Both the position numbers and the translations under genes were made by a program. From a virus, in the IMG/VR virus record IMGVR_UViG_3300042987_002978, positions 1-64,000 of that record: a stretch of DNA of 64,000 nucleotides. One strand, written 5' to 3'. Of this stretch, positions 35,081 to 48,240 are shown one piece after another; the first letter of the stretch is position 1, and each line of letters begins with the position of its first letter. Under the pieces are notes generated by a model that saw nothing but the letters and a program-made list of their open reading frames with translations, ran no database searches and was not told the origin of the DNA.

Positions 35081-35453
35081 ATGTCCATCCTGTGACCACT
35101 GCCGGAGTTGCTGAAGTTATTTCTGCCAATGTTGGGTTACTTGTAAGCGCTGCGGCAAGCAGTTCGTTTGATATGTGAAGTGTGTAAAGCGCAGAGCCAT
35201 TTACATGCAGTTCAATCACGGCATGACCTTCCGGAACACTGTGCGCCGAAGTTACGTCGACGATTGTCCCATCTCTAAACGCTTCCCACAAGGGCGGATA
35301 CGTCGGAAAAGTTGCGACAACCCGACCGTCTATAACCACCGCGACGGCGACACCCTTTGACGAGCCTTCTGGAAGGCCGCGACGCACAGAGGGAATCCAC
35401 TCCCATCCACAATCAGACCCCAAATACTCAAAACCAGATGTTTTCGTAATCAT
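35049..35453 (-). CDS. Tail-associated protein, paralogue of 60026-60367
   Basis: 134 residues. The C-terminal half (L-H-I-S-N-E-L-L-A-A-A-L-T-S-N-P-T-L then G-W-T-Y-A-N-G-T-F) repeats the ending of 60026-60367 (H-K-E-L-A-A-E-L-A-A-A-L-A-A-N-P-K-V and N-W-T-Y-D-E-T-T-G), so the two are duplicates of one module. The N-terminal part is specific. Function unknown; genomic position next to the tail tip and the fibre genes suggests a tail role. Confidence 0.6.
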   Translation of the reverse strand: MITKTSGFEYLGSDCGWEWIPSVRRGLPEGSSKGVAVAVVIDGRVVATFPTYPPLWEAFRDGTIVDVTSAHSVPEGHAVIELHVNGSALYTLHISNELLAAALTSNPTLAEITSATPAVVTGWTYANGTFTESA

Positions 35454-35486
35454 ATAATCATCCTACCTTTTCGTTAATGGCTGTTC

Positions 35487-39475
<3,989 letters not shown>

Positions 39476-39476
<1 letters not shown>

Positions 39477-40348
39477 TAGTAATACGCCTTCCTATACGAG
39501 ATTGAAACAGTACCAGTTCCAGAGGTGGCGGAGAACGTTATGTCATTGGCCATCGGAAAAATTTCAAACCAAGACTGACGCGCACCGGCACGATACAACT
39601 TGGAGACGTCGTTGACCGCATTTTTCTCAAGCGTCAAGGCATCAGTATCGATAATTACCGATTGTCCAGTAGGAATCGTACCCGTGTATCCAAGTGACGA
39701 GAGACTGTCCGGATAGGTTTCGTTGGTTATCTTTGGGTTTTGAAGACTCGAAGTAGACGTGAAAGTTATAGTCATATACGTCGTGGGCGCAGTGCCAACG
39801 GCGGTGGCAGGCATCGGTACTGCAATATTCGAGCCAGAGAAGGTGGCAGAAGAAGACACCGACGTCAGCGAGAACCAACGCGGGTCAGGAAACTGGACAT
39901 CGACGCTGAACTCTGTGTAGTTAAGGTCTCGGTGGTCAGAAACCGTTATAGAACTAACGACTTCCCCATATGCGACCCTGGAAGAATACACGCCTGGGTT
40001 TGAAGGGTCAACCCTTACGTGCGTAACCGTAAGAAGTTGCGGCATTTCATTCAATAGATTGAAGACGGTGTCGTAGTTCTCGTTGAACTGTGAGCGGCGC
40101 CCTGCTTCTGTAGTTGCGACAGAACCGCTCACTGGGTCGTTGTCAGTTATCCAAATTGTCCAGGTTTCTGTCCTGGTATCGAGGCGCTTTTCGCGCCACT
40201 GTTGGCCATGAATAATTGCCGAGCCAACGTTTTCTCCTTTTTTCGCCGGTATTCCACGGTCAACCGCCGAAAGCATGTACCCGTGCGTGGCAAGTTCGAC
40301 TCCGTTGACGTCGTACCACTCAAGAACATTTGGAAGAACTGTCGCCAT
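39476..40348 (-). CDS. Distal tail protein (Dit)-like
   Basis: 290 residues, between tape measure and tail-tip protein, the usual place of the siphovirus distal tail protein. The sequence is beta-rich ([18 protein letters not shown]) and I-D-T-D-A-L-T-L-E is a common ending segment. No unequivocal motif, so position carries the call. The start overlaps the end of the tape measure region by 6 bp gap. Confidence 0.6.
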
Positions 40349-40353
40349 TTACA

Positions 40354-43300
40354 TCACCCGAACAATCCGCTGTTTGCCAGGACCTTCATGCGGCGAGTGA
40401 TTGAGTCTTCTGCTGCTTCTGGGACCGGGTTGTTCACTGTTACAACAATATTATTGGGAGCAGATGTCGTGCTGGCACCCTGTGTCACTTCACGGGTACG
40501 GGTATATCTGTCCATGGCTGAATTCGTAACTATAGTGCCGCTTACCTTTGGCACGAATATTTCAGGTCCGCGTTCTCCAACAAGATACGGAGTTTCCTGT
40601 TTTACTGGTCCACCGACAGCCATTCCCTTGATTCGACGTGATGCAAGATATGTTGAGTACTGACTTTGTGCAATTACAGCCATTGCATTCACGTATTCTG
40701 CGCTTTGTTGAACGCCGACAATTGAGCCATACCTAGTTGCTGCAGCACCGTAAAGTGATTTCAAGGTCTCAGTGTTGAGGTTTGATTTGTTCTTTGCAAA
40801 CCACGAATCATAGTCAAGAGTCCCAAGTTGGTAATCACCAAGTCCTGGCACTGTTGCTCCAGGACCCTTGCCTCCACTGCTTGTGACCGTGGCATTGACG
40901 CTTACATTCAGACGCAACGGCGATTTATCAAGCGCATCTTGTGCGGCCGTTTGAATAGCCTTGAAAATTGTCGGTCCTAGCGACTTTAGATTTTGATACA
41001 TCTCGCTTTTTTCATCGAGAAGACCTTTTGACAAATCAGTGAAGTTTGCACCGATTGAGGCGGTCAAGGCGCTGACACTTCCACCTGTTTTGACGATGTT
41101 GGCAAATACTCCATCCGGACCATAAAGATTTTGGTCGAACAGTCCTTTTGTCGTTGTTATGTTATTGCCGAGCGTCGAGACGTATCCACCGACTGTTGAT
41201 GTGTACCCACCAAGGCCTTTAACACTTTCGCCAAGATTGAACAAATCACTGTTGCCGACTTGAAGTTTTCCGCTCGCTATCCCGGTAGCAGCAGCAAGGT
41301 CGTTATAAACCTTTCCAAGTTCCGCGTGATTTATGTAAAGAAGAGCAGCGGCTTCTTGCACGTCTTGATATGCGCTAAGAATGTTCACCGTTGCGCCGGC
41401 AAGATTCAACTGTTTGTTTTCTAGTTCTACAGTTGCGTCTATAAATCCGTTTTGCGCACCGAGAACATCATCGCTCACTTCTGATGCTGCAGCCCTTGCT
41501 TCGTAAAGGGCGATTTCTGCATCGACAAGTTCCGTGTAGGACAGGCGGCCCATTGCATAATCACGCGACGCGCGCTCGAACTCAATTTGTAATTGGTCAA
41601 TTCTGGATTGTTCATATCCAGTGACCTCTGCTCCGCCACCCATCCCGTAGCGGGTCTCTGCATATTGCTGTTCGCGAGCGGCTTTCTTCCGTCGAGACTC
41701 AAGACCGCGTTGCATGTTTATCAATTTGGCAAGGTCTGTTTGTGCTTTGCGAAAATCTAGTTGTGACCTGATGTAATCACCAAGCGAGCCAATGATGTCT
41801 TTCATCCGACCAATGGTTTCTTTAACAAAATCCGCTGCCGGAGTCTCCACATCTCCCTTCTTCTCCAAGAAGTCTTTGTAGAACTTGTTTGCACCCTTTC
41901 GCCCACCTGATTTGTATGCCTTATTAACTGCTTCCGCAAGTGACTTTTCAATCGCCCTGCCTGAACGACCGCCCATTTCGTCTTTGAAACCCTTTGCAAA
42001 ACCTTGCGCAGTGGGAACACCGACTTCCTTTGCCATGACTGCCGACGGGCTCTTGATTCCAAGGCGAATCTTGAGGCGAGCAATGACATCGTTGCCCAAA
42101 GCGTCAATGGCCTTGCTTACTGCTGGTCGACCGTTTTCTATACCGCGTGACATTCCGTCGGTCAGCGCAGTTCCAATCAATTCTGCTTTTGTGCCAGCAA
42201 CATCTTCCGTGTCTTGCGCTCCGAGAAGTGTGTCAAGCATTTGCGGACCAAAATTATGGAGTTCAAAGAATGCCATGATGTCTTCTTCTTTGAGGCCTGC
42301 GGCGATTCCGGTTCCCAATATTTGCGTCATTCCTTGACCAAGTGCAGCCGCAGCACCCTCTTCATCCATTTGGGCTGCATAAGTATTTACAACTTCAAGA
42401 ACGGCGTCCATTGAGTCAAGGAGGGCGGCTTTTGCCTTGTCCGCCGCTTCCGTTCCGGCAAAAAGGTCTCCACCGGCACTCTTTGCATCATCTCCAAGGT
42501 CTCGTATTGAGGAACGGTAATCGATTTGCGCTTCGGTCATGTCCCTTGCAAGACCCATGAGCGCTTCTTGCCCGCGCTGGAATTCTTTTATTGCGTTTGT
42601 CGCGGCATCGTATTCAGTGACGAGGTCGCGAATACTCAGGGCATAACCTTGCGAGAACCTGTCTTCTAGCCCAGATATGACAGTGTCAAGAGTTTGATGC
42701 TGTGTGGTTACGCCTTTTGCGCTTGCCTTGAATTCATCATAAACTTTGCGGAAGCGAGTGAATGCCTCCGTGTTTCCACGGGCATTTGTCTCGACCCCCT
42801 TCATCGCGTCTTGTAACTTCTTATAAACCGCCTGTACCTCAGTGTTGTCTGTTACGCCAAACGTATTCTTGATGAAGTCTTCAGCCGCAGATTTGTTTTT
42901 ATCCGAAAACTGCTCATTGAATATATTGGCGAGGTTTCCAGTTGAGTCTCCGACAAGGTCAAATTTGTCTTTAAGGCCAGTAAGTGCAGAACCGACGATG
43001 TCCGAAATGGCCATAGATTGGTCGTGTGCTTTCACTCCAGCCTTTGTCCATGCGTCCTGGAATTTGCTGATTGTCTCTACCAGGGGGTTAAGTTGTCCTG
43101 TGTCTTGGATGCCTTGCGTAAATGCCTTTCCGTATTCAACTGCCGCATCGTAATATCCAGAGACGTCAGTCCCCTTGGCGAACGCCGCTGCCTGTTCTTC
43201 AAGTGAGCCAAAAGGATTGAAAATGTTTGCAAAGTCAGTGCCACGAGATGCATCTTCTGCCGCGACGCTGGCAACTTGAATCAAGCCGTCTGTCAACGTG

Positions 43301-45288
43301 TCACCGGTACGATTCTTGACTGCTCCGGCAGTTACTTGTTGAGGTGTGAGTTTAAGTGTGTCGGTGAAAAAGTTGACAAAGTTGTCTTTCAGTTCTTGTG
43401 TGTTGCCGCCTAAACTCGTCGCTGCCAATCCGCGCACGTATGCCGCTGCGTATTCTTTGCCTTGCGTGTCCGCAATTTTCTTAATTGTTGCGATTAGGCC
43501 AGGAGAGGATTCTTCAAGTTCTTTTTCTAACTGAGCGTTTATGTCTTCGCGTTTTGACGTTGTAAAGTCGACCTGAATATCGAATATGATTCCAGTACGT
43601 CCAAATTTTGCGGTTTCATTCAATAATTCTTTGACTTTTGTTACTCCATCAGACACGCTTTCAAGCGCATCGGAGCCATCGTTTTTGAACTTATTGAACA
43701 CCCACTTGAAGGCCATGAAGCCAAGGTATAAAGCAGTTATTCCCATCATTATCGGGCCCATAACAGACATCAGCGTGCCCATCGCTGTTGTCAAATAATA
43801 AACTGAGGTTCCGGCAATCCTTACGGTAGAGGCCAAAAATCCAGTAGCGGTTGTCCATGTTCCTGTCGCTGCCGCTGCCGTTCCGGTTGCGCCGGCAGCA
43901 GTTGAAGTTGCGGCTGTATATTTCAACACCTCACCAGTGGCTGCGTTGTACTGGAATTGTTGACCGAACAACATCATGTTTGTCTGCGCGCCAAGACGAA
44001 CGAATGCCGACATTGTTTTCATCACCATCGCAAGAGCAGATGTCATTATCACCAAACCAGTGACGACGTATGTCAACACCTTGCCAACGCCACTGCCAAA
44101 CACCTTTGAGAATCCCTTGGCTATCATTGTCCCTGCTTTGAGAAAAACCTGAACAACTGGCTTTAGCGCGTCGCCAAGTTGAATCAAAGCAGCCTGTTGT
44201 TCCGCAAGCGCTCTGTTGAAATCGGCATCTATCGTTTCTTGATATGTCTTAAAGGCGTAGTCAAGGTCGCCTGTCGATGCGGCCATTCGCTCAAAAATCT
44301 TTTCATTTTCTTCTGCTGCCGGACCGACAAGTGACAAAACTGCGGTGAGCGCTCGGACGTTACCGAAGACTTTCGTAAAGTCTCCTGCTTGTTCAATTCC
44401 TCCGATTGCGTCGCGTAATTCAATGAGTGCAGCAAACAGACCTTTTTCGCGGACATTTTGTCTGATTTCGTCAGCGCTTGTTCCGACGCCCTTTAAGACT
44501 TCTTGTGCCTGTTTTGACGGTTTTAGCAACTGCGACAAAGTTTGACGAACATAAATTGCCGCAGTACCTGCCGACAAACCGCCTCTTGATAGGGCGGCAA
44601 TGGCGGCTGATACGTCTTCAAATGATGCACCATATGCTGCCGCCACTGGCAACACTTTGCCCAGAGCAGGAGCGAATGTATCGGCTTCCGCTTTACCTTC
44701 TCGCACCGTTGCCACAAGCACGTCTGTCGCTCTCGCAGCAGACATATTTGCGACTCCGTAGGCGTTCATGGTCGACGTGACTGCATCGGCAACCGTGTTG
44801 GTAGTACCGAGGCCTGCTGCGGCAGCCTTTGCCGAAGACTCAAGAACTTCTAGGGCGATGTTTGCATCTTTGATACCGGCTGATGTGATGTAGTAAAGAG
44901 CATCAGCAAGTTCAATCGGTGCCCTGGTAGTTTCTCCCGCCAAGGAAAGAACCTTTTTCTTCATCAGGTCCAATGAGTCGCCAGTTACTACCACCAATCC
45001 CTTGATGCGATTGAACGAAAGTTCGAATTGGCGAGACATCTGAATCGCTTGCTTGCCAGCATTCACAAATACGCCGACGACCGTATATTTGATGAGTGAT
45101 GCGGTCATTCGCATTGCGTCGCCGAGAGTTCGTGCGCTTATCGTGCCAACGCCCAACCCTTTTGCCATACCACCAGAAGCAGCAGTAACTGCGCCCATGC
45201 TGCGGGCTGCAGTCGTAGCACCAGTGGTTGTGATGCGAACTTGGATGTTTAGCGGCGGCATTCCGCCTGTTCCTGCTGCTGCTGGCAT
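40354..45288 (-). CDS. Tail tape measure protein
   Basis: 1644 residues. Residues about 75-290 match the TP901-type tape measure domain (S-R-Q-F-E-L-S-F-N-R-I, then A-L-Y-Y-I-T-S-A-G, A-A-I-A-A-L-S-R-G-G-L). Long helices with coiled-coil stretches and a hydrophobic section near residues 405-440 follow; the C-terminus is G-E-R-G-P-E-I-F-V-P. With the usual rule of about 0.15 nm per residue the tail would be near 245 nm. Start at ATG 45288 after the chaperone gene. Confidence 0.9.
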   Translation of the reverse strand: MPAAAGTGGMPPLNIQVRITTTGATTAARSMGAVTAASGGMAKGLGVGTISARTLGDAMRMTASLIKYTVVGVFVNAGKQAIQMSRQFELSFNRIKGLVVVTGDSLDLMKKKVLSLAGETTRAPIELADALYYITSAGIKDANIALEVLESSAKAAAAGLGTTNTVADAVTSTMNAYGVANMSAARATDVLVATVREGKAEADTFAPALGKVLPVAAAYGASFEDVSAAIAALSRGGLSAGTAAIYVRQTLSQLLKPSKQAQEVLKGVGTSADEIRQNVREKGLFAALIELRDAIGGIEQAGDFTKVFGNVRALTAVLSLVGPAAEENEKIFERMAASTGDLDYAFKTYQETIDADFNRALAEQQAALIQLGDALKPVVQVFLKAGTMIAKGFSKVFGSGVGKVLTYVVTGLVIMTSALAMVMKTMSAFVRLGAQTNMMLFGQQFQYNAATGEVLKYTAATSTAAGATGTAAAATGTWTTATGFLASTVRIAGTSVYYLTTAMGTLMSVMGPIMMGITALYLGFMAFKWVFNKFKNDGSDALESVSDGVTKVKELLNETAKFGRTGIIFDIQVDFTTSKREDINAQLEKELEESSPGLIATIKKIADTQGKEYAAAYVRGLAATSLGGNTQELKDNFVNFFTDTLKLTPQQVTAGAVKNRTGDTLTDGLIQVASVAAEDASRGTDFANIFNPFGSLEEQAAAFAKGTDVSGYYDAAVEYGKAFTQGIQDTGQLNPLVETISKFQDAWTKAGVKAHDQSMAISDIVGSALTGLKDKFDLVGDSTGNLANIFNEQFSDKNKSAAEDFIKNTFGVTDNTEVQAVYKKLQDAMKGVETNARGNTEAFTRFRKVYDEFKASAKGVTTQHQTLDTVISGLEDRFSQGYALSIRDLVTEYDAATNAIKEFQRGQEALMGLARDMTEAQIDYRSSIRDLGDDAKSAGGDLFAGTEAADKAKAALLDSMDAVLEVVNTYAAQMDEEGAAAALGQGMTQILGTGIAAGLKEEDIMAFFELHNFGPQMLDTLLGAQDTEDVAGTKAELIGTALTDGMSRGIENGRPAVSKAIDALGNDVIARLKIRLGIKSPSAVMAKEVGVPTAQGFAKGFKDEMGGRSGRAIEKSLAEAVNKAYKSGGRKGANKFYKDFLEKKGDVETPAADFVKETIGRMKDIIGSLGDYIRSQLDFRKAQTDLAKLINMQRGLESRRKKAAREQQYAETRYGMGGGAEVTGYEQSRIDQLQIEFERASRDYAMGRLSYTELVDAEIALYEARAAASEVSDDVLGAQNGFIDATVELENKQLNLAGATVNILSAYQDVQEAAALLYINHAELGKVYNDLAAATGIASGKLQVGNSDLFNLGESVKGLGGYTSTVGGYVSTLGNNITTTKGLFDQNLYGPDGVFANIVKTGGSVSALTASIGANFTDLSKGLLDEKSEMYQNLKSLGPTIFKAIQTAAQDALDKSPLRLNVSVNATVTSSGGKGPGATVPGLGDYQLGTLDYDSWFAKNKSNLNTETLKSLYGAAATRYGSIVGVQQSAEYVNAMAVIAQSQYSTYLASRRIKGMAVGGPVKQETPYLVGERGPEIFVPKVSGTIVTNSAMDRYTRTREVTQGASTTSAPNNIVVTVNNPVPEAAEDSITRRMKVLANSGLFG

Positions 45289-45339
45289 GCAAATATTTTC
45301 TCATAAGCATGTCAAATTCGCAAACGGCTAAAAGCCGGT

Positions 45340-45986
45340 CTATTTGTTTACTGCCATTCCCATCTGGGCAGCAAAAGCCATCAATTGTTCTGCACCAGCC
45401 CGTTTCTTCATCCAGCCACGAGCCTCGAACATTATCGCTGTTTGTGCGGGGCTCAGTTCCCAGAATTCTTGGAGCGGGCGGCCCGTTTGACACCAGAGTC
45501 CGAGCCACTGGTGCCATTGTCCTGTGCTGGAGGCATTATCTGTTCCAGGTTTTCCAGGAGTTTTTCTTTGTTTTCTTCGGCGAGCGCGAGCGCCTGCTTT
45601 AGCATCCGGCTCGCCGCGATAGGGTCCACGCCGTTGGCAATCGACCATGCCGTCCCCACAACGTTCGAATAGGTGATGATTTCTCCGTCAAGCATTGCTT
45701 CGCCGACATCGTGAAGCGGCCTACGCAAAACGAACGCCAATGTCTGGCGCATCGTGTTATAGGGCTTTTTCTCAAGTTGTTCTTGCCATGACTCAAGGCC
45801 ACCAAAATATTCCTCAATGTCAGAAATCGAATTGTTATTGAAACGAATGAAAAGGGTCTCTGTAACGACCTCTTCTTTCTCGTCGAGCACTCGTGCCCAA
45901 TCCGATTCACCCGCACCAGTTTTTTGCGTCTTGGCAAATTGGCACGGAATTCCCTTGTTCTTTAGCACTGTAGGTGTATAGTCCAT
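45340..45986 (-). CDS. Tail assembly chaperone, frameshifted long form
   Basis: The frame after 45453-45986 continues in the -1 frame to 45340, ending L-Q-E-F-W-E-L-S-P-A-Q-T-A-I-M-F-E-A-R-G-W and so on. Phages usually make two chaperone products by a -1 slip. The slip site is not certain; an A-rich GAAAAAC (about 45559-45565) is a candidate, and the two frames overlap to 45453. In-frame translation would otherwise need a second start inside the gene. Confidence 0.55.
45453..45986 (-). CDS. Tail assembly chaperone, short form
   Basis: 177 residues from ATG at 45986 (GTG at 46001 is an alternative). Acidic and helical (E-D-K-E-E-V-V-T-E-T-L-F-I-R) in the style of phage gpG proteins. It ends S-K-N-S-G-N. 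Placed between the major tail and tape measure genes as expected. A matching -1 frame supplies the T extension. Confidence 0.7.
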   Translation of the reverse strand: MDYTPTVLKNKGIPCQFAKTQKTGAGESDWARVLDEKEEVVTETLFIRFNNNSISDIEEYFGGLESWQEQLEKKPYNTMRQTLAFVLRRPLHDVGEAMLDGEIITYSNVVGTAWSIANGVDPIAASRMLKQALALAEENKEKLLENLEQIMPPAQDNGTSGSDSGVKRAARSKNSGN

Positions 45987-46029
45987 GCAGCCAGCATACA
46001 CACGGACCTAGATACGCGCAAACGCCAGC

Positions 46030-46053
46030 CTTGGGGCCACACACAACCCCAAG
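46030..46053 (-). terminator. Hairpin after the major tail gene
   Basis: CTTGGGG/CCCCAAG, 10-nt loop, followed on the minus strand by GGCTGGCG; preceded by a CTGGCG/CGCCAG repeat at 46055-46068. Likely lowers read-through from the major tail gene. Confidence 0.5.
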
Positions 46054-46084
46054 ACTGGCGAGCGCCAGCAGAACTATTTAGTTA

Positions 46085-46642
46085 TTAGGCGGAAAGCCCA
46101 GTCGCCGCTTCGCGCAGCGTGATGGTGCCGAATCCGAGACCGCTCGCGATGGGGAGGATGGCCTCCGCGTCGAACGACGGTGTCGAGAAGTTGTCGGTCG
46201 AACCCGACATCAGCGTGCCACCAGTAATCTGGCACTTGTTGAGGACGAACACCATTTCGGCGAGGTCGCTCTCCAAGTCGTTCACCAGCACTTCAATCTT
46301 GAAGTACGGGAGGCTGTCACCGTCGAACTCGTACGAGGCGGCCTCAGCCGAGCCAGAGCCCGACGTGCCGACCGAACCACCGAACAACGTCGCAAGGACG
46401 CCGAGGCTGAGTTCGCTGTAGGTGGCCGAGAAGTTCAGACGGTCGACTTTGCCTTTCTTGGCAAGAACCTTTCCGTCACCCTTCAACTCGACGCTGATGA
46501 AGTTCGGCTCAACCGAAACTTCCTGAATGCCGGGGACATCGACGGCCGCGCCGTAAGTGATGCCACCAGTTGCATCTGCAGTGACGGGGTAGACCTTGCA
46601 GTCATGAACGTCAAATGAGATTGTGGATGTTGATGCAGCCAT
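46085..46642 (-). CDS. Major tail protein
   Basis: 185 residues, the common size for a siphovirus tail tube. M-A-A-S-T-S-T-I-S-F-D-V-H-D-C-K-V-Y-P-V at the start, then S-V-E-L-K-G-D-G-K and the beta-rich ending I-A-S-G-L-G-F-G-T-I-T-L fit the tail-tube group. Strong AAAAAAAGGAG site. Upstream of the chaperone genes, as usual. Confidence 0.8.
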   Translation of the reverse strand: MAASTSTISFDVHDCKVYPVTADATGGITYGAAVDVPGIQEVSVEPNFISVELKGDGKVLAKKGKVDRLNFSATYSELSLGVLATLFGGSVGTSGSGSAEAASYEFDGDSLPYFKIEVLVNDLESDLAEMVFVLNKCQITGGTLMSGSTDNFSTPSFDAEAILPIASGLGFGTITLREAATGLSA

Positions 46643-46672
46643 TGTTATGACTCCTTTTTTTGCTCTGCTAGT

Positions 46673-46690
46673 CGTGTCGTTTCCGACACG
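46673..46690 (-). promoter_or_regulatory. Leader hairpin with GAAA tetraloop before the major tail gene
   Basis: Perfect 7-bp stem CGTGTCG/CGACACG with loop GAAA on the transcribed strand, a very stable GNRA tetraloop, just upstream of AAAAAAAGGAG. A TATACA -10-like box lies at about 46713-46718. Could stabilise a separate, highly expressed tail mRNA. Confidence 0.6.
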
Positions 46691-46731
46691 GTTGAAGTCT
46701 CACACGTTTGTGTGTATAGACGAAGTATTCT

Positions 46732-47613
46732 CTACGGATTTATCTTCGCCCACGTCTTGTGGTTGACGATTCCCGTTGCTTCGAGTCCAACTTTTGTTTG
46801 GAACTCTTTCACTGCCGCCTGTGTCTTCGGACCGAAATCTCCGTCAGTGGCGCACTTGACTCCTGCTTTATTGAGAAGTTCTTGCAATGTGCGAACTGCA
46901 CCTCCCTTTGAGCCGAGTTGAAGAACCGGATTTGTGGCAGCATTCGCTTTGCCGCGCTTGACGGCGGCATCGGCATTTCCTGCCGGAGCAGCGGGAGCAG
47001 CCGGAGCAGCGGCTTTCGGCGCTTCTGGTGCTGGCGTTGGAGCGGGAGCGGGTGCGGCCGCTTGACCCGGAGCACATGCCTCTGTCGGATTGGCATCCAT
47101 CCAAGCCTTCACGGCTTCCGGAACGTTGTCACCTTCCGTATAACGAATGTGCCATGGTTCCTCTGGGACCACTTCCCAACTCCACCCGAACTTTGCGCAG
47201 TTGGCAATCATCCACTGCAAACGCGCACCACTTGCGGTATGAACATCACAGGCCAAACCGCTGTTGTGCTGCGATGTGCCCGGTGCAGCCAAGGGAGCCA
47301 TCCCTTTCTTGAGCCAGTATTTCTTGCCCTCAAAGGTACGAGTCGACTGACCTGGGATTTCATGGTCAACATAGCGTTGATTGAAAGCCGTCAATTGGGC
47401 ATCGTAGGAGCGGTACAGGTCACCTGCCGAAGTCGGCTTGAGTTCAACACCTTCAGCAGCCGCAGCGGCCTTCATGGCTTTCCAAGCATTTGCCGCGCGC
47501 CAGTGGAGTTTGCCGCCATCGACTTTGGCGAGGATGGCTTCCGGCAAACGACCCGGCTTGTGGCCTGCGACGTCAGCGGGCGGGGTGACTTTCTTGATGT
47601 ACAGTTCCGACAT
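46732..47613 (-). CDS. VanY-type endolysin with peptidoglycan-binding domain
   Basis: 293 residues. S-Q-H-N-S-G-L-A-C-D-V-H and E-P-W-H-I-R-Y are the zinc ligands of the D-Ala-D-Ala carboxypeptidase (VanY) family, which cleaves peptidoglycan crosslinks. A 40-residue Ala/Pro linker follows, then a PG_binding_1 domain (L-Q-L-G-S-K-G-G-A-V-R-T-L-Q, D-G-D-F-G-P-K-T). Start ATG at 47613 follows AGGAGATAGCA. Followed by the holin-like genes. Confidence 0.85.
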   Translation of the reverse strand: MSELYIKKVTPPADVAGHKPGRLPEAILAKVDGGKLHWRAANAWKAMKAAAAAEGVELKPTSAGDLYRSYDAQLTAFNQRYVDHEIPGQSTRTFEGKKYWLKKGMAPLAAPGTSQHNSGLACDVHTASGARLQWMIANCAKFGWSWEVVPEEPWHIRYTEGDNVPEAVKAWMDANPTEACAPGQAAAPAPAPTPAPEAPKAAAPAAPAAPAGNADAAVKRGKANAATNPVLQLGSKGGAVRTLQELLNKAGVKCATDGDFGPKTQAAVKEFQTKVGLEATGIVNHKTWAKINP

Positions 47614-47622
47614 TGCTATCTC

Positions 47623-47871
47623 CTAAGCGTGTGGGGGGTTGTCTTGTTCGACTTTGCTGAATACCTGGTTCACTTCTTCTTCCGACAACTTTCCGTCAGT
47701 GAGGAATGCACGTGCCAATCCTTCAAGCACATTCGCCACGCCGCCGATTCCGGCCATAAACACGGCCTTTTCCATCGACACGCCAGCAATGGTGCCGGCG
47801 CCAATGACGCCAAGACCAGTCACGATGAAGGTCGCGAAGATTCTCAGGATTACGTTTTTGATGAGTTCCAT
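47623..47871 (-). CDS. Holin-like membrane protein
   Basis: 82 residues. Two hydrophobic segments (I-L-R-I-F-A-T-F-I-V-T-G-L-G-V-I-G-A-G-T and M-E-K-A-V-F-M-A-G-I-G-G-V) then a charged C-terminus, the layout of a small holin. Next to the endolysin gene. No sequence family confirmed. Confidence 0.6.
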   Translation of the reverse strand: MELIKNVILRIFATFIVTGLGVIGAGTIAGVSMEKAVFMAGIGGVANVLEGLARAFLTDGKLSEEEVNQVFSKVEQDNPPHA

Positions 47872-47941
47872 GTTCTGTCAGCCAGATTGTGCGCCCGGCG
47901 GAGTGTTTACGCACCGGGCGCACACTCCGAGGTAGCGATAC

Positions 47942-48166
47942 CTACTTCTTGGCCTTCTCCTTTGTAGTTTCAGGTTTCTTCGCGAGGAACGATGCGACGG
48001 AAGGGTCGCCGACCTTCGTGCTTGCCAACGCAAGTGCGTAGGCAGCGAGCGGCATCAAGAGAGCAGTAAGTGTCGGGTCAACGTTGTACTTATCGCACAG
48101 ATAGACGACGACGCCGAGCGCTCCGCCTTTGACGACCTGGTCAAAACTCTGGCTCTTCTTGTCCAT
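47942..48166 (-). CDS. Second holin-like membrane protein
   Basis: 74 residues. G-A-L-G-V-V-V-Y-L-C and a hydrophobic run T-A-L-L-M-P-L-A-A-Y-A-L-A-L-A form one or two membrane helices; ends with K-K-P-E-T-T-K-E-K-A-K-K. ATG at 48166 follows AAAGGAGCAATCC. Paired with 47623-47871, it may be a holin or antiholin. Confidence 0.6.
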   Translation of the reverse strand: MDKKSQSFDQVVKGGALGVVVYLCDKYNVDPTLTALLMPLAAYALALASTKVGDPSVASFLAKKPETTKEKAKK

Positions 48167-48240
48167 GGATTGCTCCTTTGTTGAGGGCCACATCGGCCGC
48201 TTACAGTCTCAACGAAGGATGCGTATAGTCGGACTATGGT

